NCBI GenBank assembly: GCA_031286755.1
Contig: JAITTX010000053.1
Location: 1 to 38,271 of the forward strand
Direction of reading: 5' to 3'
Origin: Paraburkholderia sp.
Lineage (GTDB): Bacteria > Pseudomonadota > Gammaproteobacteria > Burkholderiales > Burkholderiaceae
Length of the DNA: 38,271 nucleotides
The notes below the pieces were generated by a model. It made no database searches. It was not told the origin of the DNA and was given only the letters and a program-made list of their open reading frames with translations. Positions 24,009 through 31,923 of this stretch are shown here, piece after piece. Numbering within the stretch: the first letter of the stretch is position 1; every line of letters starts with the position of its first letter. The position numbers were made by a program, and so were the translations under genes.

Positions 24009-24929
24009 ATGCGGGACATCAACCAGCGGCGGCTGCGGTATTTCCACGAGGTGCTCACGCAGGGCTCGATCCGCGGCGCGGCGGACAGCCTGAACACGGC
24101 CGCGTCGGTCATCACGCGGCAGATCCGCCTGCTCGAAGAGGAGATTGGCGCCACGCTGTTCGAGCGCCGCGCGCGCGGCGTCGCGCCCACCGAGGCCGCG
24201 CAGCATCTCGTGGAGTACTGGCGCGGCTGCCAGACCCAGCAGGAGCAGTTCGAGCAGCGGCTGCAGGCGTTGCAGGGGCTACAGCAAGGGCAGGTGCGCG
24301 TGGCGACGAGCGAAGGCTACGTGGACGGTCTGATGGACGAGGTGCTCACGGAGTTCTGCGCGCGCTACCCGCGCCTCGACGTGGGCGTGGACGTGCTGCC
24401 CGTGAACGATGTGGTGAGCGGCGTGATGGAGGGGCGCGCGCATATCGGCCTGGCCTACAATCCGCCCGCGCATCCGCATATCGAGTATTGCGCGAGCGCG
24501 CCGGCGCCCGTGGTGGTGCTCGTGCATCCCGCGCACGCGCTCGCCACGCGCGGCACGCCGGTGCGCGTGGCGGACCTGCTGCACTATCCGCTCGCCGTGA
24601 TGCCGCCCGCGTTCGGCCTTGGCCAGATCGTGCAGATGCTCGCGTATTCGGACAACGTGCAGCTCAACGCCACGCTCACGACCAATTCGCTCACCGTGCT
24701 CAAGCACTTCGCGAAGCAGGGCGAGGGCATCACGCTGATCGGCCAGTTCGCGGCCATGCACGAGATCGCGGCGGGCGAGCTGGTGGCGCTGCCGGTGCTG
24801 CATCCGCTCTTTCAGTCGGCGAAGGCGCGCATGCTGGTGCGCGCGGGCCGCCCGCTCTCGGCGGCGGCGCAGGAGTTGCTGCGCTGGCTGCTGGCACGCT
24901 TGAGCGCGTTCCGCGAGCGGGTTTCGTGA
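24009..24929 (+). CDS. LysR-family transcriptional regulator
   Basis: A 306-aa LysR regulator. The HTH is at about residues 7-40 ([36 protein letters not shown]), with the usual [14 protein letters not shown] wing after it. The effector domain starts at [19 protein letters not shown] and keeps the [24 protein letters not shown] segment common in this family. The ATG has GAGGGAG 3-5 bases upstream. It is divergent from the ACS transporter/M81 gene pair, which it probably controls. The stop codon falls within a 13-bp tandem repeat that begins in the last codons and runs about 95 bases beyond the gene. Confidence 0.92.
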   Translation: MRDINQRRLRYFHEVLTQGSIRGAADSLNTAASVITRQIRLLEEEIGATLFERRARGVAPTEAAQHLVEYWRGCQTQQEQFEQRLQALQGLQQGQVRVATSEGYVDGLMDEVLTEFCARYPRLDVGVDVLPVNDVVSGVMEGRAHIGLAYNPPAHPHIEYCASAPAPVVVLVHPAHALATRGTPVRVADLLHYPLAVMPPAFGLGQIVQMLAYSDNVQLNATLTTNSLTVLKHFAKQGEGITLIGQFAAMHEIAAGELVALPVLHPLFQSAKARMLVRAGRPLSAAAQELLRWLLARLSAFRERVS

Positions 24930-25024
24930 GCGCGCTCGATGAGTGAGTTTCATGGACGCGCTTCATGGACGCGCTTCATAGTCGCGTTTCGTAAGCGGGT
25001 TTCATGACCGCGCTTCGCGAGCGC
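24908..25024 (+). repeat. Nine-copy degenerate 13-bp tandem repeat overlapping the LysR stop codon
   Basis: Consecutive 13-base units begin at 24908, 24921, 24934, 24947, 24960, 24973, 24986, 24999 and 25012. The consensus is about G(T/C)TTC(A/G)TG-A-CGC; the unit at 24934 is the most diverged. The TGA stop of the LysR gene (24927-24929) is in the second unit. The array fills most of the gap to the convergent GntR gene. Confidence 0.85.
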
Positions 25025-25071
25025 GACACACGGAAGAGCTGAATCCAGCCGCGCCCGTGCAATCAGGCCAA

Positions 25072-25800
25072 TCAGGCGGCTGATGCCACGGGTGCGGCGT
25101 CCACCCCGGTCTCCTGCATCAGGAGCACCGCGTCGCGCTTTTCCAGCAAATGCTCGCGCAGGATCGCCGCCAGGCGCTTGCCGTCCCGCGCTTCCAGCGC
25201 CACCAGCATTTCGCCGTGCTCGTGGATGGCGCGGTCCCACTTCGCCTTCTGGAAGTTCGAGCGAAAGCGCAGCGCCTGGAGCCGGCGGTTCACGCTCAGC
25301 CAGGTCTCGCGCAGCGCGGTGTTGCGCGCCGCCTGGTTGATGCGGTCGTGAATCTGCTGGTTGTAGCCGTAGTAGCCGGGCAGGTCGTCTTGCGCGCGGC
25401 AGGCGAGCATGGCGTAGTGCATCGCCTTGAGCTCGGTGAGCTCGACAGGCGTGATGCGCTCGCAGGCCAATTCCCCCGAGAGCGCTTCCAGGCCGCTCAT
25501 CAACTCGAAGGTGTCCCGGATCTCCGCCGCCGACAGGCTGGCGACGGTGGCGCCGCGATTGGGCGAGATATCGATTAGCCCTTCGGCTGCCAGCACCTTC
25601 AGCGCCTCGCGCAGCGGCGTGCGCGAGATGCCCAGCGTTTCGCACAGCTCGCGCTCGTTGAGCTTGGTGCCGGGCTTCAACACCCCCTCGACGATGAAGT
25701 TGCGCAAGTTGCTCACCACCGTGTCGTGCAGGCGTTGTCGCTCGACTTTCGGAAGCGCGGGAGCGGGCGAAGTGTTGGCGGAAGAAATGTAATGTTGCAT
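25072..25800 (-). CDS. GntR-family regulator, FCD (FadR) subfamily
   Basis: A 242-aa GntR regulator. The winged HTH is at about residues 21-88 (NERELCETLGISRTPLREALKVLAAEGLI, then NRGATV). The FCD effector domain (about 95-220) has the expected metal-binding His residues, in NQQIHDRINQAA and REHLLEKRD among others. FCD regulators respond to small carboxylates. Its ATG at 25800 lies within one copy of the 17-bp operator, which predicts autorepression. There is no Shine-Dalgarno sequence before it, so the message may be leaderless or poorly translated. It is divergent from the aminotransferase gene at the head of the catabolic cluster, with a 177-base shared gap, and is most likely its repressor. 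Confidence 0.92.
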   Translation of the reverse strand: MQHYISSANTSPAPALPKVERQRLHDTVVSNLRNFIVEGVLKPGTKLNERELCETLGISRTPLREALKVLAAEGLIDISPNRGATVASLSAAEIRDTFELMSGLEALSGELACERITPVELTELKAMHYAMLACRAQDDLPGYYGYNQQIHDRINQAARNTALRETWLSVNRRLQALRFRSNFQKAKWDRAIHEHGEMLVALEARDGKRLAAILREHLLEKRDAVLLMQETGVDAAPVASAA

Positions 25801-25811
25801 GCAAAATTCAA
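25795..25811. promoter_or_regulatory. GntR operator copy 1 (overlaps the gntR start)
   Basis: TTGCATGCAAAATTCAA has the form TTG-N-AT-GCAAA-ATTCAA. Thirteen consecutive bases (ATGCAAAATTCAA) are identical to copy 2 at 25954-25966. The site covers the GntR start codon, so binding should block that gene's own expression. Confidence 0.75.
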
Positions 25812-25949
25812 TTAAAGTAGTTTACGTGAAGTCTAGCAGATCGACGGAGTGCAGGCGGCAACACAAAATCAGCTTCAAATATGGGGTAAACACTGCACAT
25901 TTTTCTGCGTCGAGCCCCTTTCCTTACGATTCGCTTCTGCTACAGTATT

Positions 25950-25966
25950 TTGAATGCAAAATTCAA
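25950..25966. promoter_or_regulatory. GntR operator copy 2 (just before the aminotransferase gene)
   Basis: TTGAATGCAAAATTCAA: TTGAAT and ATTCAA are perfect inverted arms around GCAAA. It ends 11 bases before the aminotransferase ATG and touches its ribosome-binding region, in the position expected for a repressor site. Its form fits FCD-type GntR operators. Confidence 0.8.
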
Positions 25967-25977
25967 CAGGAGGAAAC

Positions 25978-27198
25978 ATGCTGAAACTCGACTTCCATCC
26001 CGCCGGCCGTCATTTCCTGCAAATCCCCGGCCCGAGCCCGGTGCCGGACCGCATTCTGCGTGCCATCAGCTATCCGACCATCGATCATCGCGGCCCCGAG
26101 TTCGGCGCGCTGGGCCTGAAGGTCCTGGCCGGCATCAAGAGCATCTTCAAGACCGAGCATCCGGTCGTGATCTACCCGGCGTCCGGCACGGGCGCGTGGG
26201 AAGCCGCGCTCGCCAACACGCTGAGCCCCGGCGACAACGTGCTGATGTTCGAGACCGGCCACTTCGCCACGCTGTGGAAGAAGATGGCCGAGAAGCTGGG
26301 CCTGCGCCCGGAATTCCTCGGCTTGCCGGGCATCGAGGGCTGGCGGCGCGGCGTGCAGGCCGACCTGATCGAGGCGCGCCTGCGCCAGGACAGCGGCCAT
26401 GCGATCAAGGCCGTCTGCGTGGTGCACAACGAAACCTCGACCGGCGTCACCTCCGACATTGCCGCCGTGCGCCACGCCATCGATGCGGCGGGGCATCCGG
26501 CCTTGCTGATGGTCGACACGATTTCCGGGCTGGCGTCCGCCGATTACCGCCACGACGAGTGGGGCGTGGATGTGACGGTGTCCGGCTCGCAGAAGGGCCT
26601 CATGCTGCCGCCGGGGATCAGCTTCAATGCCGTCTCGCCCAAGGCGCTCGAGGCCGCGAAGAGCGCGCGGCTGCCGCGCGGCTTCTGGGACTGGGAAGAG
26701 ATCATCGCAATGAACCAGACCGGCTACTGGCCCTACACGCCCAGCACGAATCTGCTCTATGGCCTCTCGGAGGCGCTCGACATGATCCTGGAGGAAGGGC
26801 TGGACAACGTCTTCGCGCGCCACCAGCGCCTGGCCGAGGCTTGCCGCCAGGCGGTGCGGGCGTGGGGGCTCGAGATCCAGTGCGCGGACCCGGCCGTCTA
26901 CAGCCCGGTCCTGACCGGCGTGATGATGCCGGAGGGCATCGACGCGGACGCGGTGCGCCGCGTGATCTACGACCGCTTCAACATGTCGCTCGGCGCGGCG
27001 CTCGGCAAGATGAAGGGCCGCATGTTCCGCATCGGCCACCTCGGCGACTGCAACGACCTCACGCTGATGGCCACGCTCGCCGGCTGCGAGATGGGGTTGA
27101 AGATCAGCGGCGTGCCGCTTGCCGCCAGCGGCGTTGCCGCGGCCATGGACCATCTCGCGGCCCACGCGAGCCCCTTGCCGCTGCGCGCCGCCGCCTGA
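25978..27198 (+). CDS. Class-V aminotransferase, serine-glyoxylate / ureidoglycine-glyoxylate type
   Basis: A 406-aa PLP enzyme of the alanine/serine-glyoxylate aminotransferase group. It opens with the typical IPGPSPVPDRILRA, carries YPASGTGAWEAALAN for cofactor phosphate binding, VVHNETSTGV, MVDTISGL and the PLP lysine K206 in VSGSQKGLMLPPG. Relatives convert serine, alanine or ureidoglycine with glyoxylate to glycine and a keto product. The start at 25978 has AGGAGG 5 bases upstream. It is the first gene after the GntR operator, so its expression is probably induced. In this cluster, with an amidase, a racemase-like protein and a hydratase, a ureide or amide breakdown role (the PucG-like function) is possible; photorespiratory or serine-cycle use is the alternative. 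Confidence 0.88.
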   Translation: MLKLDFHPAGRHFLQIPGPSPVPDRILRAISYPTIDHRGPEFGALGLKVLAGIKSIFKTEHPVVIYPASGTGAWEAALANTLSPGDNVLMFETGHFATLWKKMAEKLGLRPEFLGLPGIEGWRRGVQADLIEARLRQDSGHAIKAVCVVHNETSTGVTSDIAAVRHAIDAAGHPALLMVDTISGLASADYRHDEWGVDVTVSGSQKGLMLPPGISFNAVSPKALEAAKSARLPRGFWDWEEIIAMNQTGYWPYTPSTNLLYGLSEALDMILEEGLDNVFARHQRLAEACRQAVRAWGLEIQCADPAVYSPVLTGVMMPEGIDADAVRRVIYDRFNMSLGAALGKMKGRMFRIGHLGDCNDLTLMATLAGCEMGLKISGVPLAASGVAAAMDHLAAHASPLPLRAAA

Positions 27199-27243
27199 GG
27201 CGAAGCCGCCCCGGGCTCTCGCGCCCGCGCCAGGCGCCGGTTC

Positions 27244-27393
27244 GTGAAGGCCGTTTGCTGCGAGGCTGTGGAGGGCCTGGCGGCGGATGGCCTCATTCAC
27301 CCCGGCGTGCGCGCGGGCGCGGGCTTCGGCGGCACAGGCCAGTTCCACACAGCGCGGATCGCATTCGCGATGGGCGCGGCAGCACTGATGTAG
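27244..27393 (+). other. Short GC-rich open frame between aminotransferase and transporter, status doubtful
   Basis: The 220-base gap 27199-27418 contains a 49-codon frame from GTG to TAG (VKAVCCEAVEGLAADGLI at its start). It is in the same frame as the aminotransferase stop and has high GC at third positions, so it could be the tail of a decayed gene. I recognise no family and it has no ribosome site. The gap otherwise holds the ribosome site for the next gene. Confidence 0.2.
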
Positions 27394-27418
27394 CTGGAAA
27401 CAATACAAAGGAGACGCT

Positions 27419-28723
27419 GTGGAAACCACCCTGCAGGCCGGGGCAAAGGTGAACTCGGACGAAGACGCGGTTTATCGCAAGGTAAGCTGGCGCCTCGTGC
27501 CGTTCCTGATGCTTTGCTTCCTCATTGCCTATCTAGACCGCGTCAATGTCGGCTTCGCCAAGCTCCAGATGTCCCAGGCGCTAGGCTTCAGCGAGACCGT
27601 TTATGGCCTTGGCGCCGGCATTTTCTTCATCGGCTATTTTCTGTTCGAAGTGCCAAGCAATCTGGCGCTGCACCGGTTCGGCGCCAAGGTCTGGATCGGC
27701 CGCATCATGGTGACGTGGGGCCTGCTCTCCGCGTGCTTCGTGTTCGTGAAGACGCCAACGGCCTTCTACACCCTGCGCTTCCTGCTGGGCCTCGCCGAAG
27801 CGGGCTTCACGCCGGGCATCGTGTACTACCTGTCCTGCTGGTACCCGTCGCACCGGCGCGCGAAGATCATGGCGATCTACTGCATGGGCTCGCCGCTGTC
27901 GGGCATCATCGGCAATCCGCTCTCGGGTTTCCTCGTGGGCAGCATGGGCGGCGTCGCGGGCTGGGCGGGCTGGCAGTGGATGTTCATCATCGAGGCCGTG
28001 CCTGCCGTGCTGCTCGGCTTCGCCTGCTTCTTTTATCTCGACAGCTCCATCGCCAAGGCCAGATGGCTCAGCGATGGCGAGAAGCAGGTGCTCGAGCAGG
28101 CCAAGGCAAAAGACAACCAGGCATCGGGCACGGAAGCCCGCGTGGGCAAGGTCTTCACCGACCCGCGCGTCTGGCTCATCAGCCTGATCTGCTTTTGCTA
28201 CGTCACCGGCCAGTACGGCATCACGCTGTGGCTGCCCACCTTCATCAAGTCGACGGGCGTTTCCGATCCCGTGCATATCGGCCTGCTGAGCGCGATTCCG
28301 TATATGGCGGCCATCGTCACCATGTACTTCTTCGGCAAGAGCGCCGACAAGCATCGCGAACGCCGCTGGCATCTGATCGTGCCGTGCATGATGGGGGCGA
28401 TCGGTTTTCTCGCTCTGCCGTGGATCATGCACAGCACCGCGCTCTCGCTGGTGTTCCTCTCGATTGCCGCGGCCGGCATCCTGACCTGCACGCCGCTGTT
28501 CTGGTCCTTGCCCACCGCGTTCTTGAGCGGCGCGGCGGCGGCCACGGCCATTGCCATGAGCAACGCGATCGGCAACCTCGCGGGCTTCACCAGCGGCTAC
28601 ATGATCGGATATCTGCGGGATCTGACCCAAAGCGGCACCAGCGCGTACTACATGATCGCGGGGATGCTCGTGATCGGCGCGTTCGCGATCTGGACCTTGC
28701 CGGCCAAACTGGTCAACCGGTAG
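27419..28723 (+). CDS. MFS transporter, anion:cation symporter (ACS) type
   Basis: A 434-aa inner-membrane carrier of the ACS family with 12 predicted membrane segments: WRLVPFLMLCFLIAYLDRVN, NVGFAKLQM, GAGIFFIGYFLFEVPSNLAL, LRFLLGLAEAGFTPG and WAGWQWMFIIEAVPAVLLG. The start is GTG at 27419, with AAAGGAG 6 bases upstream, the best-placed ribosome site in the cluster. Related proteins import dicarboxylates, sugar acids or ureides. It lies 220 bases after the aminotransferase gene and 122 before the amidase gene, so it probably brings in the substrate of this pathway. Its stop codon is inside a short tandem repeat. Confidence 0.9.
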   Translation: METTLQAGAKVNSDEDAVYRKVSWRLVPFLMLCFLIAYLDRVNVGFAKLQMSQALGFSETVYGLGAGIFFIGYFLFEVPSNLALHRFGAKVWIGRIMVTWGLLSACFVFVKTPTAFYTLRFLLGLAEAGFTPGIVYYLSCWYPSHRRAKIMAIYCMGSPLSGIIGNPLSGFLVGSMGGVAGWAGWQWMFIIEAVPAVLLGFACFFYLDSSIAKARWLSDGEKQVLEQAKAKDNQASGTEARVGKVFTDPRVWLISLICFCYVTGQYGITLWLPTFIKSTGVSDPVHIGLLSAIPYMAAIVTMYFFGKSADKHRERRWHLIVPCMMGAIGFLALPWIMHSTALSLVFLSIAAAGILTCTPLFWSLPTAFLSGAAAATAIAMSNAIGNLAGFTSGYMIGYLRDLTQSGTSAYYMIAGMLVIGAFAIWTLPAKLVNR

Positions 28724-28762
28724 TTGGCCGGTAGTTGGCCGGTCATGAGCCGGTTGTTTTCC
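28719..28762 (+). repeat. Four-copy 11-bp tandem repeat overlapping the transporter stop codon
   Basis: GGTAGTTGGCC occurs twice exactly (28719, 28730), then two diverged units, GGTCATGAGCC (28741) and GGTTGTTTTCC (28752). The TAG of the first unit is the stop codon of the MFS gene (28721-28723). The unit length is the same as in the array at 19551. Confidence 0.8.
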
Positions 28763-28773
28763 GGCAATGCAAG

Positions 28774-28799
28774 CGGAGGGGCGGCGTGCCGCCCCTCCG
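28774..28799. other. Strong GC hairpin between transporter and amidase genes
   Basis: CGGAGGGGCGGC and GCCGCCCCTCCG are perfect 12-base complementary arms around two bases (about a 10-11-bp stem in practice). No T tract follows. It may slow transcription or mark the 3' end of the upstream message, so amidase expression may be partly separate. Confidence 0.6.
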
Positions 28800-28845
28800 G
28801 ACTCAATCACTCGATGCCCCCGCTCCGGGCACACGGAACAGACAC

Positions 28846-30345
28846 ATGAAACCCTCGATCGAATCCGGCATCGGCGTCATGGAGGCCACCGTCTCCGGTG
28901 TGCGTGCCGCCATGCAGGAGGGCCGGCTGACCGCGCGCCAGCTGGTCCAACGTTACCTCGACCGCATTGCCGCCTATGACCGGCAAGGCCCCAGCATCAA
29001 CAGCGTGCTGCGGCTCAATCCGCAGGCGCTTGCCGAGGCGGAGCGCCTCGATGCGCAAGCCGCCGCGAACCCCGCCGCCGCGCTCGCGCCCTTGCACGGC
29101 ATCCCCGTGCTGATCAAGGACAACGTCGAGTGCGAAGGCATGGAGACTTCGGCCGGCGCGAGCTGCCTGCGCGGCAATGTCAGCGCACAGGATGCCTTCA
29201 TCGTTCGCAAGCTGCGCGAGGCGGGGGCGATCGTGCTCGCCAAGACCAACCTGCACGAGCTGGCCTCGGGCGGCGAGACCGTGAGCACGCTGGGCGGCCA
29301 GACGCTGAATCCTTATGACCTGACCCGCACGCCCGGTGGCTCCAGCGGCGGCACGGGCGCGGGCATTGCCGCGAACTTCGGACTACTGGGCATCGGCACC
29401 GACGGCATCAACTCGATCCGCTCCCCGGCTTCGGCGAACAACCTGGTGGGCCTGCGCCCGACCATGGGACTCGTCAGCCGCGCCGGGCTCGTGCCCTGCG
29501 GGCTGACGCAGGACATCATCGGGCCGATCACCCGCACCGTGACGGACGCGGCCGTCCTGCTCGACATCATCGCGGGCCACGACCCGGCAGACCCGGTCAC
29601 GAGTCACGGCGCGCGGCACATTCCGTCCAGCTATGCGGACGGGCTCGATGCCAGCGGGCTCAAGGGCGCGCGCATCGGGCTGCTGCGCCGCTTCTTCGGC
29701 AGCGGGCCGGAGCATGGGCCCGTCAACGCGGTCATGCAACGGGCGCTGGACACCGTCAAGGCACAAGGCGCGGAGCTGATCGAGATCGACGACGACATCC
29801 GCCCCGACGCGCTGCTCGCGGACACGCTCGTGCACCTCTACGAAATGAAGAGCGATCTCGACGCTTACCTCGTGGGCGCGCCGGCCGCCGTGCAGGTGCG
29901 CTCGCTCGAAGACGTGGTGGCGTCGGCGAGCGTGCATCCGGGCGTCGCGGCCACGCTCGCCAGCGCCCTCGCCCTGGCGGGCAACGAAGCGGATTATCGC
30001 GAGCGGCTGCAACGCCAGCAGGCCTTGCGCGAGCGCGTGCTGGCCCTGATGGCGGCGCACCGCCTGGATGCCCTGGTGTTTCCGCACCAGCGCCGCCTCG
30101 TCGTGCCGATCGGCGCGGCGCAGGCCGAACGCAACGGCGTGCTGGCGTCGGCCACGGGCTTCCCGGCCATCGTCATTCCCGCGGGCTTCTCGGAGCCGGA
30201 CGGTAACGCCCCGCAGGGCGTGCCGGTTGGCCTGGAGCTGTTCGGCCGGCCGTTCTCGGAAAGCGCGCTGATACGGCTCGCCTATGCGGCCGAGCAGGCG
30301 CTGGACGCACGCCGGCCACCCGCATCCACCCCCGCACTCGAATAA
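28846..30345 (+). CDS. Amidase-signature family enzyme
   Basis: A 499-aa amidase with the Ser-cisSer-Lys triad: K91 in HGIPVLIKDNVE, the cis-Ser S166 in TPGGSSGG, and the nucleophile S190 in GTDGINSIRSPAS. The S166-S190 spacing of 24 is normal. What is odd is the run before the nucleophile: most relatives have TGGS or TGNS where this has GINS. Related enzymes hydrolyse carboxamides, allophanate or peptide amides; the substrate is unknown. There is no signal peptide, so it acts in the cytoplasm. The ATG at 28846 lacks a strong ribosome site (CGGAACAG). It is followed by the second transporter gene after 122 bases. Ammonia release from an imported amide is the likely role. Confidence 0.88.
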   Translation: MKPSIESGIGVMEATVSGVRAAMQEGRLTARQLVQRYLDRIAAYDRQGPSINSVLRLNPQALAEAERLDAQAAANPAAALAPLHGIPVLIKDNVECEGMETSAGASCLRGNVSAQDAFIVRKLREAGAIVLAKTNLHELASGGETVSTLGGQTLNPYDLTRTPGGSSGGTGAGIAANFGLLGIGTDGINSIRSPASANNLVGLRPTMGLVSRAGLVPCGLTQDIIGPITRTVTDAAVLLDIIAGHDPADPVTSHGARHIPSSYADGLDASGLKGARIGLLRRFFGSGPEHGPVNAVMQRALDTVKAQGAELIEIDDDIRPDALLADTLVHLYEMKSDLDAYLVGAPAAVQVRSLEDVVASASVHPGVAATLASALALAGNEADYRERLQRQQALRERVLALMAAHRLDALVFPHQRRLVVPIGAAQAERNGVLASATGFPAIVIPAGFSEPDGNAPQGVPVGLELFGRPFSESALIRLAYAAEQALDARRPPASTPALE

Positions 30346-30346
30346 G

Positions 30347-30368
30347 CACTACAGCAGCACCACAGCAG
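30347..30368 (+). repeat. Two 11-bp direct repeats just after the amidase stop
   Basis: CACTACAGCAG and CACCACAGCAG are adjacent and begin one base after the TAA. With only two copies this may be chance, but the unit length matches the other stop-codon-associated arrays. Confidence 0.5.
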
Positions 30369-30467
30369 TCACGCACTTTCCTTGCCGCTCCACCCATACC
30401 GGCGCATCACGCCGATTACAAGTTCCCGGATACACCGCGACTGACCTCAACTCGAGGAGGAGACAAC

Positions 30468-31910
30468 ATGGGCGCAGAAGTGAATGTTCAATCGTCGGGC
30501 TCGCCGCAGCAGCAGGAGCTCGACCGTGCAATGGACGGCATCGGTGTCACCGCCGCCCACAAGAAGATCATTTTCCTGATCATGCTGGGCGTGATGTTCG
30601 ATGTCTTCGAGCAAAACGCCGTGGGCCTCGTGGGCCCCATCCTGCGCGAGCAGTGGGGCATATCGCTCGCGCAGATCGGCTTGCTCAACACGCTGACCTT
30701 CAGCGCGGCCGCATTGGGGCGCGTGGGATCGGGCTATATCGCCGACCGCTACGGCCGGCGCGCGATGCTGAGCGCCAATCTATTGCTTTTCACGCTGGGC
30801 GCCGTCATTTGCGCGCTCGCGCCCAGTTATCCGGTGCTGTCGGCGGGGCGCTTCGTCGTCGGCATCGGGCTGGGCGGCGAAATCTCCGTGGCCGTGACGA
30901 TGCTGGCCGAGCTGTGCTCCACGCGCTTTCGCGGCACCGCGGTGGGCATGGTCAGCGTGGGCAGCGGCGGCTTCGGCAATATGCTGGCGCCGGCCTTCGG
31001 GCTCGCGGTGTTCGCCATGTTTCCCGGGCCCGATAGCTGGCGCTGGCTGTTCGGCTGCCTCGTGGTGCCGGCCATTTTCGTGGTGTTCTACCGCCGGCTG
31101 ATTCCCGAGACGCCGCGCTTCCTGCTCTCCAAGGGGCGCGTGGACGAGGTGAACACGGTGCTCTCGGGCCTCGCTTCGGGACGCCTCGGCAAGCTGCGCG
31201 AAGCGCCGACGCAATACATCAAGGACGCCGTCCGGGACGACTCGCCGCGCGCCAGGGTGCGGCTGCGCGATGTCTTCCAGGGCCGGCTGGGGCGGCGCAC
31301 GATTGCGCTGGGCGTGGCGGTGTCGATGACGTATGGCGCGCAAATCTCGGTGCTGACGCTGATGCCGAGCATCCTGATGTCGCAGGGCTACACCATTTCC
31401 AAAAGCCTGCTGTTCACGATGGTGATGCAAAGCGGCAGCCTGTTCGGCGCGCTCGCGGCGTCGTTCTGCGGCTATCATTTCCCGCGCAAGCGGGTGCTGA
31501 CGCTCGGCGCCGGGCTGGCCTGCGCGGCCGGGCTGTGCTTTGGCTTCCTGACGGTGAACGTGGCGCTGGTGCTGCTGTTCGGCGCGTGCTTCACGTTCTG
31601 CGTGGTGCTGCTGAACACCTCGATCTGGATCTTCGCCCCCGAGCAATATCCCACCGATGTCCGTGCCTTCGGCACCTCGCTCATTCTCGCGCTGGGCACG
31701 CTGGCCGGCGCGCTTACGCCGATCGTGAGCGGGCGCGTATTCGAAGCCTATGGCGTGGGCGGCATGTTCAGCCTGCTGGCGGCGATGTACGCGGTGTTCG
31801 CCCTGAGCGTGCAGTTCGCGCCGGAGACCTTCGGCCGGCCGATGGGCGAGCCCGACGTCGAGGACGAACCCGATCTGGCGGTTAGCACCGGCACCGCCAG
31901 TGGATCCTGA
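30468..31910 (+). CDS. MFS transporter, AAHS/sugar-porter-like
   Basis: A 480-aa inner-membrane carrier, different in type from the ACS protein. The N-terminal cytoplasmic part is about 33 residues. IIFLIMLGVMFDVFEQNAVG opens the first helix with a conserved Asp, as in aromatic-acid carriers. GSGYIADRYGRRAML is the loop 2-3 motif, and GRFVVGIGLGGEISVAVTML is helix 4. IPETPRFLLSKGR, with PETPRFL, is typical of sugar-porter and AAHS members. GGAGGAGACAAC precedes the ATG, a strong ribosome site. It probably imports a second cluster substrate, or a related acid. It is 13 bases upstream of the racemase-like gene, so they are co-transcribed. Confidence 0.9.
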   Translation: MGAEVNVQSSGSPQQQELDRAMDGIGVTAAHKKIIFLIMLGVMFDVFEQNAVGLVGPILREQWGISLAQIGLLNTLTFSAAALGRVGSGYIADRYGRRAMLSANLLLFTLGAVICALAPSYPVLSAGRFVVGIGLGGEISVAVTMLAELCSTRFRGTAVGMVSVGSGGFGNMLAPAFGLAVFAMFPGPDSWRWLFGCLVVPAIFVVFYRRLIPETPRFLLSKGRVDEVNTVLSGLASGRLGKLREAPTQYIKDAVRDDSPRARVRLRDVFQGRLGRRTIALGVAVSMTYGAQISVLTLMPSILMSQGYTISKSLLFTMVMQSGSLFGALAASFCGYHFPRKRVLTLGAGLACAAGLCFGFLTVNVALVLLFGACFTFCVVLLNTSIWIFAPEQYPTDVRAFGTSLILALGTLAGALTPIVSGRVFEAYGVGGMFSLLAAMYAVFALSVQFAPETFGRPMGEPDVEDEPDLAVSTGTASGS

Positions 31911-31923
31911 TTCCCGGAGTGAC

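Noticed and set aside
19551..25024. CRISPR array as an explanation for the direct repeats
   Set aside because: Units are 11-13 bases, directly adjacent with no spacers, and no cas genes are present.
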